From DAOPXV01 sp035352535 (GTDB lineage Bacteria > Muiribacteriota > UBA9980), in the NCBI GenBank assembly GCA_964545075.1, contig CAZJFS010000227.1:1-5687 (forward strand): a stretch of 5,687 nt of DNA. Reading direction: 5' to 3'. The position numbers were made by a program, and so were the translations under genes. Shown here one piece after another: positions 1-5,436 of this stretch. Each line of letters begins with the position of its first letter. The first letter of the stretch is position 1. The notes beneath the pieces are model-generated. The model was not told the origin of the DNA, made no database searches, and worked only from the letters and a program-made list of their open reading frames with translations.

Positions 1-140
1 CCATAGGCGCCGCCTACCCTCACACCGGTGGGAAGAACGAGTCGTCGATTCACTGGGACCTTCTGGCTGATATGAAAAACGGCGGCGAGATATACGCGGA
101 TGACGAACTTGTCTATAAGAACGGCAGGTTTATAGCTTGA
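1..140 (+). CDS. M29-family metalloaminopeptidase (aminopeptidase T-like), C-terminal end only
   Basis: The reading frame is open from the window edge (first full codon at base 3) to TGA at 138-140, giving the last 45 residues of a protein. The tail contains NESSIHWDLLADM followed by a GGEIYADDELVYKNGRF segment. This matches the extreme C-terminus of the M29 leucyl aminopeptidase family (Thermus aminopeptidase T, AmpS). In that family the His and Asp of the HWD motif are ligands of the two-metal active site, and here they are encoded at 51-53 and 57-59. Family members are cytoplasmic exopeptidases of about 360-410 residues that release N-terminal amino acids. Nothing can be said about the start, promoter or full domain content because the 5' part lies outside the window. 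No clear terminator follows the stop. The next gene is convergent. The family call is confident; substrate preference is not readable. Confidence 0.9.
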   Translation, partial: IGAAYPHTGGKNESSIHWDLLADMKNGGEIYADDELVYKNGRFIA

Positions 141-258
141 TACATTTCGTTTAACTATATTCGCCTTATTTTGAGAGGACGAAAGTCAGCGGCGCAATCT
201 TTACCTACGCAAATTTTATCCTTACCGGGACTTTTTGGCGCTTTAATTGTTGAAAAAT

Positions 259-825
259 TTATTTGAAATTACAAAATATCGGGGGATTGCCCGATATTAA
301 GAGCCGGCATTTATCGGTCGGCGATAAGTTACTCAGCATACAGGAAACGTATGATTTGAAATTAAGGGAGTCTCCGGTTTCGAGAGTTATGACTTTATTG
401 GGGAGTGTAGCGTCGACCGCTCCCGCCATTATATAGATAAAACGCTCGCCGGGAATTTCACGGTTGATGATCTCAGCCGTTATCTGCCGCAGCGGGTCGA
501 TTTCGATTATATATGATTCCAGGACGTTTTCTTCGAGTTTTGATGCTAAAAGCGTCATGTTTACGCCCGTGTCCTGATTATAAATGGATTCGGTGTCCGT
601 GCTTTTAACGAAGATATATTCTTTTTGTTCGACCTGCCTGAAAAAATCGGATATATTCACGCGGTAATATCTTAGGAGCGCTTCGAGAGAGTTAAGCGAA
701 GGTGATGTTTTGCCGTTTTCTATCTGTGAAAGCAGGCTTGCGGTAAGGTGGGTGCTTTTAGCTACTTCGTTTAAAGTAATATGCTTATCTTTTCTTATCT
801 TTTTTAAAAAAAACCCGATATTCAT
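259..825 (-). CDS. XRE-family transcriptional regulator with C-terminal cupin-like domain
   Basis: This 188-residue protein has the two-domain layout of XRE-cupin regulators. Residues about 5-60 form a lambda-repressor-type helix-turn-helix, with the recognition-helix region TASLLSQIENGKTSPSL at about 28-44. A short linker leads to a small beta-rich cupin-like domain at about 104-176, with landmarks PGERFIYIMAG and LETGDSLNF. Family members are cytoplasmic DNA-binding proteins that usually sense a small metabolite through the cupin and repress or activate nearby genes. Here the usual cupin metal ligands are not evident: no HxH precedes the GERFIY strand, and the second-motif His position reads Ser-Cys (161-162). 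Ligand binding may therefore be metal-independent, or use Cys. The start is ATG at 825-823, preceded by AAAGGCGGAAAG, a modest ribosome-binding site. The gene is transcribed alone. Its target is unknown, and self-regulation is only a guess. Confidence 0.93.
   Translation of the reverse strand: MNIGFFLKKIRKDKHITLNEVAKSTHLTASLLSQIENGKTSPSLNSLEALLRYYRVNISDFFRQVEQKEYIFVKSTDTESIYNQDTGVNMTLLASKLEENVLESYIIEIDPLRQITAEIINREIPGERFIYIMAGAVDATLPNKVITLETGDSLNFKSYVSCMLSNLSPTDKCRLLISGNPPIFCNFK
275..298 (-). terminator. Stem-loop overlapping the 3' end of the XRE-cupin gene (possible weak terminator)
   Basis: A perfect 9-bp inverted repeat (AATATCGGG at 275-283, CCCGATATT at 290-298) with a 6-nt loop lies inside the last codons of the regulator gene. 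Read on the minus strand, the stem is followed by TTGTAATTTC and then A/T-rich sequence through the stop codon. There is no uninterrupted T-run, so termination would be inefficient. A role in 3'-end stability is equally possible. The inverted repeat is certain; its function is not. Confidence 0.4.
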
Positions 826-1080
826 CTGCTTTCCGCCTTTGTCTTCCCGCTGATTAAAATCCGAGAAGTTTCATTAAATTAATAGAGCTATACAAATACC
901 CAATGCGACGTATATTCTATCAAAAGTTGGTCAGCTTTGCGAGATATTTTTTAAAAATTCTTTATTTTTTTATTCGCCGCCGGCATTGGTTTAATTTTTC
1001 AGATCCGCTTCATTTCACTTTTTTGCCGCTCTTTTTTTAACATGCATATCGCGTTTAGTTTACTTTTTGAGCGTAAAATG

Positions 1081-1109
1081 ATTATAAAACAAAATTTAAA
1101 AAAATTCAA
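1081..1109 (-). promoter_or_regulatory. Predicted sigma-70-type promoter for the XRE-cupin gene
   Basis: On the minus strand the -35 element TTGAAT (1109-1104, 4 of 6 consensus bases) is separated by exactly 17 nt from a perfect -10 element TATAAT (1086-1081). The predicted transcription start is near 1074, leaving a leader of about 250 nt before the ATG at 825. No other gene on this strand lies between, so the regulator is the obvious target. The surrounding sequence is very AT-rich, so chance resemblance is possible, but the perfect -10 and ideal spacing are strong. Confidence 0.6.
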
Positions 1110-1177
1110 TATAATTTAATGTTTTTCCTGGATTTAGTATTTGCCGACTTTGAAGTTTAACTTGAAACGGTTTTTTT

Positions 1178-1216
1178 AAAAAATAAAGGCGCCGAATAAA
1201 AAATCCGGCGCCTTTA
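1178..1216 (-). terminator. Rho-independent terminator of the FN3/Asp-box protein gene
   Basis: A GC-rich stem of 11 bp (1184-1194 pairing with 1206-1216, core GGCGCCG/CGGCGCC) with an 11-nt A/T loop is followed on the minus strand by six consecutive T residues (complement of 1183-1178). It begins about 38 nt beyond the stop codon at 1254. This is a textbook intrinsic terminator for the minus-strand secreted-protein unit. The + side of the stem has no T-run, so it is not bidirectional. Confidence 0.88.
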
Positions 1217-1253
1217 AATTTATTATGCTAAATGGTATAGCTTGTTTTGAACT

Positions 1254-3377
1254 TTATTTTTCTATATTTGAAGGTTTCGGGAATTTCGCGCAAACTTCCT
1301 CCCAAGTTGAATATCTGGTGGACTCTTTACCTATCAACCCTTTGTATAAGGTGAGATCTTTAAGGTTATACGAATATATCTCGTATCCGTCGCCGATCGC
1401 CGCCGCTGAATACGCGCTCGTATCGGATGAATTCGGAAGATCGCCCAGATTTTCGCCGGCTTTTTTCCACCATTTCCAGCTCTTTCCGTTCGTCGTACTC
1501 GCCACGGACAGCCATTTTTTAGCCGGGTTAAAACAGAGGCAGGTCACGGCGTCGCCCCTGACCGAAAAATTTACTATGGTGTTTTCGTCGAAATCATCAG
1601 GCAGCGGCAGGCTTGAAGAATAATCGCTCCACCATTTCCAGCTCTTTCCATTGTCGATCGAAACAGCCATTTTTATGAAAGTTTTTTCGCTGTCATAAAT
1701 AAAAGCCACGATCTTTTTGGCGTCTTTCGCGAACGCTATTTTGGAACTTGCCGTGAATTCATCAGGCAGCGGCATGTTTTCCTGGATCGGGCTCCACCAT
1801 TTCCAGCTTTTGCCGTTGGCCGATTCCGAGTATTCGATCGAACGGTTTTCGGCGTTGAACGCGAATCCGTAATAAAGGCCGCCGCTTTTGCCGAAACTTA
1901 TGAAATTGCGGGAAGGCGTTTTTACCTTGATGGCAACTGATTTTTCGGATTCGTTCGAAGAAGAGTCCGTCGCCGTTATCCTATAAAAATATTCGGCCTG
2001 CGCCCGTACGTTTTTATCGGCGAAGCTTGTTTCGGCAACTTCTTTAGCGCCATTTATTTTTTCATAATTATTTTCGTTGTTTTCGCTTCGATAGACCGTA
2101 TAATATTTAACGTCGCTTTCTTTCGCGCGTTCCCAGCTGAGCGATACGGTTCCGGCGGCCGGCGAAGCCATTAAATTCCGAGGCGCCGCGGGCGCTATAG
2201 AATCTTTGGGCGTCGCTTTCAGAAGGTCGGACGCTTTGCCTTGAACCCCGTATTTATTTACGGCGATAACGGCGTAATAGTACGTTTTTCCGTTTTCCAG
2301 CCCGTCATCCTTGAAAAGCGGCGTCTGGATTTCTCCGACCGGCTGGAGTTTGGCGGCGTCATTGGAATCGCCGCGAAGCACCACGTAGTTTTTAAATGTA
2401 GGGTGTTTGATCTCGTTCCATACGATCTGAACTTTTTGGTTTTCGGCCGATTCGAGCCTTAAGCCTTCGGGGGATCCGATAGGCGATTTGTTTTCAGGTT
2501 TTACGGATAACGCATCGCATGATTTTGATTCGTTCCCTTTTTTATCGAAAGCCGAAACCGCGTAGAAATATTGTTTTCCGTCTTCAAAATCGCCGTCGCT
2601 GTATTCGCATGACGCTATATCGCTTATTTTTTTCAGAACTGAAAGGTTTTCTTTGGAATTGCCTTTTTTCAGAGTATAACCGGCCGCGTCCCGTTCGGAA
2701 TTCTTATTCCATTTCAAAACTATCTTTTCGCCTTTGATCTCCGCCGCGAATCCCGAAGGTATTTCCGGCGGCGTCACGTCGGCCGTTTCAATCTTTATCG
2801 CCTGCGATGGTTTGGAATAATATTTGTTAGCGGGATTAGCCTTGTCCCTGACCACGGCGACTATGTGGTAATAGTAGGCCTTGTCTTCGAATATTCCCGA
2901 GTCGGTTACGGTTGTCTTTCCGGACACCTGAAAGGCGTAATTTTTATATTCCGGGTCCTCGGTGAACTCTTCTTTTTCAGTTCTGTAAACCAGGTAATGA
3001 GCGGCGCCGTCGACTTCCTGCCAGCTTAATTCCACCGATTGGGATGGCGCGCTTGAATACTTCGCCGCGACGCCGGATGGCGGATTGACCGTTATCGCGC
3101 CTTTATTTTCAGTTTCCGAGGCGGTCTTATTTTCTACGGTCGCCTTCGGCTCTTCTTTTTTAATGTCGCCCGGTTTAACTTCCTCCGTTTTTTTCTCCAT
3201 TTCGGGCTTTTTCTCTTCGCTTTTTTTGGCCTCCGCGGCCGGCTTAACTTCTTCTTTTGTCGTCTCGTCGCCGCCTATGACGACCTTTCCGGCCCCCGAG
3301 GCGATGTTTTTCGGTTGGAGATTATTTGAAGCGAGCAATATAGCGGCCAGGATCGAAATCCAATAGATTTTTTTCAT
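1254..3377 (-). CDS. Exported multi-domain protein: Lys/Glu-rich linker, four FN3 domains, C-terminal Asp-box (BNR-like) repeats
   Basis: No named homologue is recognised. Numbering here is from the upstream ATG at 3386. Residues 4-30 look like a Sec signal peptide or N-terminal anchor: Lys-Lys, then a hydrophobic stretch at 8-19, with no lipobox Cys. Residues about 43-97 are a low-complexity Lys/Glu/Pro/Ala linker. Four fibronectin type III domains follow at about 101-203, 209-298, 302-394 and 400-490. Each has the core Trp (122, 226, 323, 418) and the late Tyr-rich strand (YYY at 171-173, YFY at 273-275, YYY at 369-371, YFY at 466-468). Residues about 500-710 form tandem units of about 55 residues containing NGKSWKWW at 524, 579 and 633. 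The middle copy fits the Asp-box pattern SxDxGxxW (SIDNGKSW). I prefer the ATG at 3377 because AAAGGA lies 8 nt upstream of it, whereas AAAGG directly abuts the ATG at 3386. A likely role is surface or extracellular binding; no catalytic site is evident. Confidence 0.92.
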   Translation of the reverse strand: MKKIYWISILAAILLASNNLQPKNIASGAGKVVIGGDETTKEEVKPAAEAKKSEEKKPEMEKKTEEVKPGDIKKEEPKATVENKTASETENKGAITVNPPSGVAAKYSSAPSQSVELSWQEVDGAAHYLVYRTEKEEFTEDPEYKNYAFQVSGKTTVTDSGIFEDKAYYYHIVAVVRDKANPANKYYSKPSQAIKIETADVTPPEIPSGFAAEIKGEKIVLKWNKNSERDAAGYTLKKGNSKENLSVLKKISDIASCEYSDGDFEDGKQYFYAVSAFDKKGNESKSCDALSVKPENKSPIGSPEGLRLESAENQKVQIVWNEIKHPTFKNYVVLRGDSNDAAKLQPVGEIQTPLFKDDGLENGKTYYYAVIAVNKYGVQGKASDLLKATPKDSIAPAAPRNLMASPAAGTVSLSWERAKESDVKYYTVYRSENNENNYEKINGAKEVAETSFADKNVRAQAEYFYRITATDSSSNESEKSVAIKVKTPSRNFISFGKSGGLYYGFAFNAENRSIEYSESANGKSWKWWSPIQENMPLPDEFTASSKIAFAKDAKKIVAFIYDSEKTFIKMAVSIDNGKSWKWWSDYSSSLPLPDDFDENTIVNFSVRGDAVTCLCFNPAKKWLSVASTTNGKSWKWWKKAGENLGDLPNSSDTSAYSAAAIGDGYEIYSYNLKDLTLYKGLIGKESTRYSTWEEVCAKFPKPSNIEK
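1257..1889 (-). repeat. Tandem protein repeat of about 55 residues with NGKSWKWW core (Asp-box/BNR-like blades)
   Basis: Within the C-terminal region, three strong copies and one decayed copy follow each other without gaps. The cores are encoded at 1794-1817, 1629-1652 and 1467-1490, giving periods of 165 and 162 nt. The motif is conserved in DNA too: the + strand reads CCACCATTTCCAGCTCTTTCC identically at the 1467 and 1629 copies apart from one trailing base, and nearly so at 1794. After each core comes a Leu-Pro element (MPLPDEF, LPLPDDF, DLPNSS). A fourth, degenerate unit appears to end the protein (RYSTWEEV then FPKPSN). The arrangement resembles blades of a small beta-propeller, but a count of about 3.5-4 units is low for a closed propeller. 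Confidence 0.85.
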
Positions 3378-3405
3378 TCGTTTCATCCTTTCATATTACG
3401 AAAAA

Positions 3406-4125
3406 TTAATATTCAAGTTTTTTAAGCGGTTCCAGCCATTTAGTGACGTCGAACCCTTCCCCGGAAACTTTTAAAACCGCCCTGCCGAGTTTGGTGGCGT
3501 CTCCAGAAACAGCCCATATTTCAGCCTCGATTTCGCCAGGCTTGACGATGCTTTTTATCCGGCCGATCCAGGCCAGGTTTTTTACATCGCCGGCGGAGTG
3601 CTTTTCCCATTTGAATTTATCCGCGGCTTCCGAGCGGCAGAGAAGCGATTCGAATTTAACGAATTCGAATTTGTTTTTATTCCAGGCATAAACCCTATAA
3701 GACGCAGGACTGACATCCGACTGGGCTATGGGCGATAAAAGGCATGTTTTCCCATCCCCGAAAACGTCCCCGGCGGCCTCTATCGGTTCGAGGCCAAAAT
3801 CGGCGAATACGAACCTGAACTCGTTCTTTTCAAATATCTCTTCGTCTTTGAACTTCGGCCCTTCCCATATTGTTTCGTACTTCTCTCCTTTTTTCTTCGC
3901 GACGACAAGCTGGCCGTAATATCTTATGATCTCGTTATTCTCGGAATAGAGGCCATAGGCTTTAAGAGCTATTTTTTCAGGGGTTTTATCGCCGTCTATG
4001 TCGCAGGACTTTTCCTCGAACAGATCGCCTTCTTTTTTTACTTTGTCGAACTCGAAATCGGAAGCCGCGATAGCGATATTAAAATTAATGAGTATCAGCA
4101 GGAGCGATAGAACAAGATTTTTCAT
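3406..4125 (-). CDS. Exported protein of unknown function with FG-GAP/VCBS-like Asp-rich motifs
   Basis: This 239-residue protein starts with a clear Sec signal peptide. MKN is followed by a hydrophobic run (residues 4-20), with probable cleavage near the AIAA/SD junction at about 20-22 and no lipobox. The mature part is mixed beta-type. It contains CDIDGDKTPEKIAL at 41-54 and AGDVFGDGKTCLL at 118-130. Both resemble the Asp/Gly-rich calcium-binding loops of VCBS/FG-GAP repeats, and a strand-like YRVYAWNKNKFEFVK segment follows at 143-157. Proteins built this way are often secreted or surface-bound, but I do not recognise a specific family. The ribosome-binding site is good (AAGGTGG a few nt before the ATG at 4125). 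The downstream FN3 protein gene starts about 20-28 nt after this stop with no terminator between, so the two are probably co-transcribed and may act together outside the cytoplasm. Confidence 0.88.
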   Translation of the reverse strand: MKNLVLSLLLILINFNIAIAASDFEFDKVKKEGDLFEEKSCDIDGDKTPEKIALKAYGLYSENNEIIRYYGQLVVAKKKGEKYETIWEGPKFKDEEIFEKNEFRFVFADFGLEPIEAAGDVFGDGKTCLLSPIAQSDVSPASYRVYAWNKNKFEFVKFESLLCRSEAADKFKWEKHSAGDVKNLAWIGRIKSIVKPGEIEAEIWAVSGDATKLGRAVLKVSGEGFDVTKWLEPLKKLEY

Positions 4126-4148
4126 ATACCACCTTTTTTATATTTCAG

Positions 4149-4192
4149 CCGCGTCGATTTACGCGGAATCTTAATAAACGGATCCGCCGTTT
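4149..4192 (-). promoter_or_regulatory. Two stem-loops in the 5' leader of the secreted-protein unit
   Basis: The roughly 70-nt predicted leader contains two compact hairpins. AAACGG/CCGTTT (4176-4181 with 4187-4192) has a 6-bp stem and 5-nt loop. CCGCGT/ACGCGG (4149-4154 with 4161-4166) has a 6-bp stem and 6-nt loop. Neither sequesters the ribosome-binding site at about 4130-4137. Neither is followed by a T-run on the minus strand, so they are not an attenuator of the usual kind. They may stabilise the mRNA or bind a regulator. No known riboswitch is recognised. Confidence 0.35.
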
Positions 4193-4204
4193 TGATTTTT
4201 TTAT

Positions 4205-4233
4205 AATATACTAAAAATAATTTTTATAGTCAA
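4205..4233 (-). promoter_or_regulatory. Predicted sigma-70-type promoter of the secreted-protein unit
   Basis: Read on the minus strand, TTGACT (4233-4228, 5 of 6 consensus) lies 17 nt from TATATT (4210-4205, 5 of 6). The predicted transcript starts near 4198 and has a leader of about 70 nt before the ATG at 4125. It stands back-to-back with the aroB promoter, with only 24 nt between the two -35 elements. Confidence 0.68.
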
Positions 4234-4257
4234 ATATTAATTTAATAATGTCTGTTT

Positions 4258-4286
4258 TTGCAAAAAATCATTGAATGTGTTAAAAT
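4258..4286 (+). promoter_or_regulatory. Predicted extended -10 promoter driving leaderless aroB transcript
   Basis: TTGCAA (4258-4263, 4 of 6 for -35) is followed after 17 nt by TAAAAT (4281-4286, 5 of 6 for -10). The upstream TG dinucleotide at 4278-4279 makes an extended -10. Transcription would begin about 7 nt downstream, near 4293, essentially at the ATG of aroB (4294). No Shine-Dalgarno sequence precedes that ATG, which agrees with a leaderless message. Confidence 0.6.
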
Positions 4287-4293
4287 AAAAAAC

Positions 4294-5394
4294 ATGAGCG
4301 TTATATATTTTTTAAATTCGAAAGTTTCGCCATCCGCCCTCCCGGAGCTGATAACCGCGGACCGGTCCGGCGCCATGGTCGTTTCGAAAGGCCGCATATT
4401 ATCACTGACCGGCGTCGAAAAAATAATAAGGCGTTGCGGCGGGCATATCGAATTTTTAAAATTTCCACGCGACGGCGAGATCATAAAAACCCTCGATTCT
4501 GCTGAAAAAATAACCGGCCTGCTTATAGAAAAAGGATTTTCGGCCGCCGACCGCCTGTGCGCGGTAGGCGGAGGAACGATATGCGACATAGCATCTTTCG
4601 CCGCCTCTATATATAAGCGCGGCATGAGGCTGACGCTCATTCCCACGACCCTTCTCGCGATGATAGACGCCGCGGTCGGCGGGAAAACAGCCGTAAATCT
4701 GGCGGAAGTCAAGAACGCCCTCGGCACTTTTTATCCGGCTGAAAAAATAATCATAGTTCCGGCTTTTTTAAGGACACTTCCCGCCCGTGAGATAGAGAAC
4801 GGCCTTTTTGAGGCATTCAAGTACGGACTTCTTTTTTCGGAAAGGCTTGCGCGCGAAATTGCGGCCAAGCGAAATTCGCTCAACGTATATAACGAAGAAA
4901 GCGCTCCGCTTTTTGAAAAGATTATTAAAACATGCGTTTCGTATAAAACCGATATCACCGGAACCGACCCTTTCGATAAAGGCGTCCGGAAACTTTTAAA
5001 TCTTGGCCATACGATAGGCCATGCCATAGAAAGCGCCAGCGGCAACGCAATAAGTCACGGCAGCGCCGTCGGTGCCGGCCTTCTTGTGGAAGCGGTGATC
5101 GCCCGCGAACTGGGAATATTAAAAAAATCTGATATTGTTTTGAAATTCATCGCTGGTTTTTTGGAGAGCTCCGCCTCATTCGGAACCGTAAAAAAATTCC
5201 TTTCAGGTCCCGGCGCCTTCGAGAAGCTCGCGCCCTATGTCGAGCACGATAAAAAGAACGCAGGGAAAACAATGGATTTGCCTCTGCTGTCGGGCATCGC
5301 AAAGCCGGTTATAGTTCGCGTTAATTTAGAAAAGGACGTTTTGCCCGTTCTTCGCGAAATGAGCGTTCTGCTTGGATCTATGTGTAAAATTTAA
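4294..5394 (+). CDS. aroB: 3-dehydroquinate synthase
   Basis: The protein catalyses the second step of the shikimate pathway: NAD- and metal-dependent conversion of DAHP to 3-dehydroquinate in the cytoplasm, leading to aromatic amino acids. From ATG 4294 it has 366 residues, the usual length. The N-terminal NAD-binding half shows the GExxK-type element (GEIIKTL, 61-67), VGGGTICD (91-98) and RGMRLTLIPTTLLAMIDAAVGGK (109-131, in two runs: RGMRLTLIPTT and LLAMIDAAVGGK). The metal ligands are conserved: Glu173 (FEAFKYG), His239 (LNLGHT) and His255 (SHG). So are active-site Lys131, Lys140, Asn141, Lys176, Lys218, Arg232 and His243, and the DKKN motif at 319-322. A TTG at 4258 would extend the frame by 12 residues, but it falls in the predicted -35 box, so ATG 4294 is preferred. 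The gene looks monocistronic, diverging from the secreted-protein unit. All key residues fit a true AroB rather than a sugar-phosphate cyclase paralogue. Confidence 0.96.
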   Translation: MSVIYFLNSKVSPSALPELITADRSGAMVVSKGRILSLTGVEKIIRRCGGHIEFLKFPRDGEIIKTLDSAEKITGLLIEKGFSAADRLCAVGGGTICDIASFAASIYKRGMRLTLIPTTLLAMIDAAVGGKTAVNLAEVKNALGTFYPAEKIIIVPAFLRTLPAREIENGLFEAFKYGLLFSERLAREIAAKRNSLNVYNEESAPLFEKIIKTCVSYKTDITGTDPFDKGVRKLLNLGHTIGHAIESASGNAISHGSAVGAGLLVEAVIARELGILKKSDIVLKFIAGFLESSASFGTVKKFLSGPGAFEKLAPYVEHDKKNAGKTMDLPLLSGIAKPVIVRVNLEKDVLPVLREMSVLLGSMCKI

Positions 5395-5436
5395 AAGCAA
5401 CTTTTTGCGCGCTCCGATAGGACGATAAATCCGGCT

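Larger units (their letters stand above)
826..1253. other. AT-rich intergenic region between the XRE-cupin gene and the FN3 protein gene
   Basis: This 428-bp stretch has no convincing gene. It holds the minus-strand promoter of the regulator (1081-1109), roughly 250 nt of untranslated leader before the regulator start, and the terminator of the gene to the right (1178-1216). Several minus-strand ATG mini-frames of about 6-14 codons occur in the leader, but none has a ribosome-binding site, so I do not call them. A short interrupted inverted repeat (AAGTT-T-AACTT, 1153-1163) lies upstream of the promoter; its role is unknown. Confidence 0.7.

Noticed and set aside
141..258. Terminator or small gene between the aminopeptidase and the regulator
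   Set aside because: I found no stable hairpin with a T-run and no small frame with a ribosome-binding site in this 118-bp gap.
1225..1623. 132-codon plus-strand open frame
   Set aside because: It lies antisense over the 3' end of the FN3/Asp-box gene, starts next to the terminator and has no ribosome-binding site or recognisable domain. The other plus-strand frames inside 2241-3919 fail for the same reasons.
1467..1817. Three near-identical 21-24-nt direct repeats spaced by about 162-165 nt, superficially array-like
   Set aside because: They encode the NGKSWKWW cores of a continuous reading frame with a multiple-of-three period, so this is a protein repeat and not a CRISPR or intergenic array.
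3378..3386. Upstream ATG of the FN3/Asp-box protein
   Set aside because: The AAAGG directly abuts this ATG, leaving no spacing; the same element is ideally placed for the ATG three codons on, at 3377. The choice changes only three residues.
4176..4205. Plus-strand hairpin followed by a T-rich run, terminator-like
   Set aside because: No plus-strand gene lies upstream, and the stem is only 6 bp. It is better described as part of the minus-strand leader, although it might limit antisense transcription.
4258..4293. TTG start giving a 12-residue N-terminal extension of AroB
   Set aside because: No ribosome-binding site precedes the TTG, it coincides with a likely -35 element, and the ATG at 4294 gives a normal-length enzyme.
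4242..5045. Minus-strand open frames opposite aroB
   Set aside because: They are complements of a gene with every expected AroB motif; their translations look like Ser/Ala/Pro-rich antisense products.
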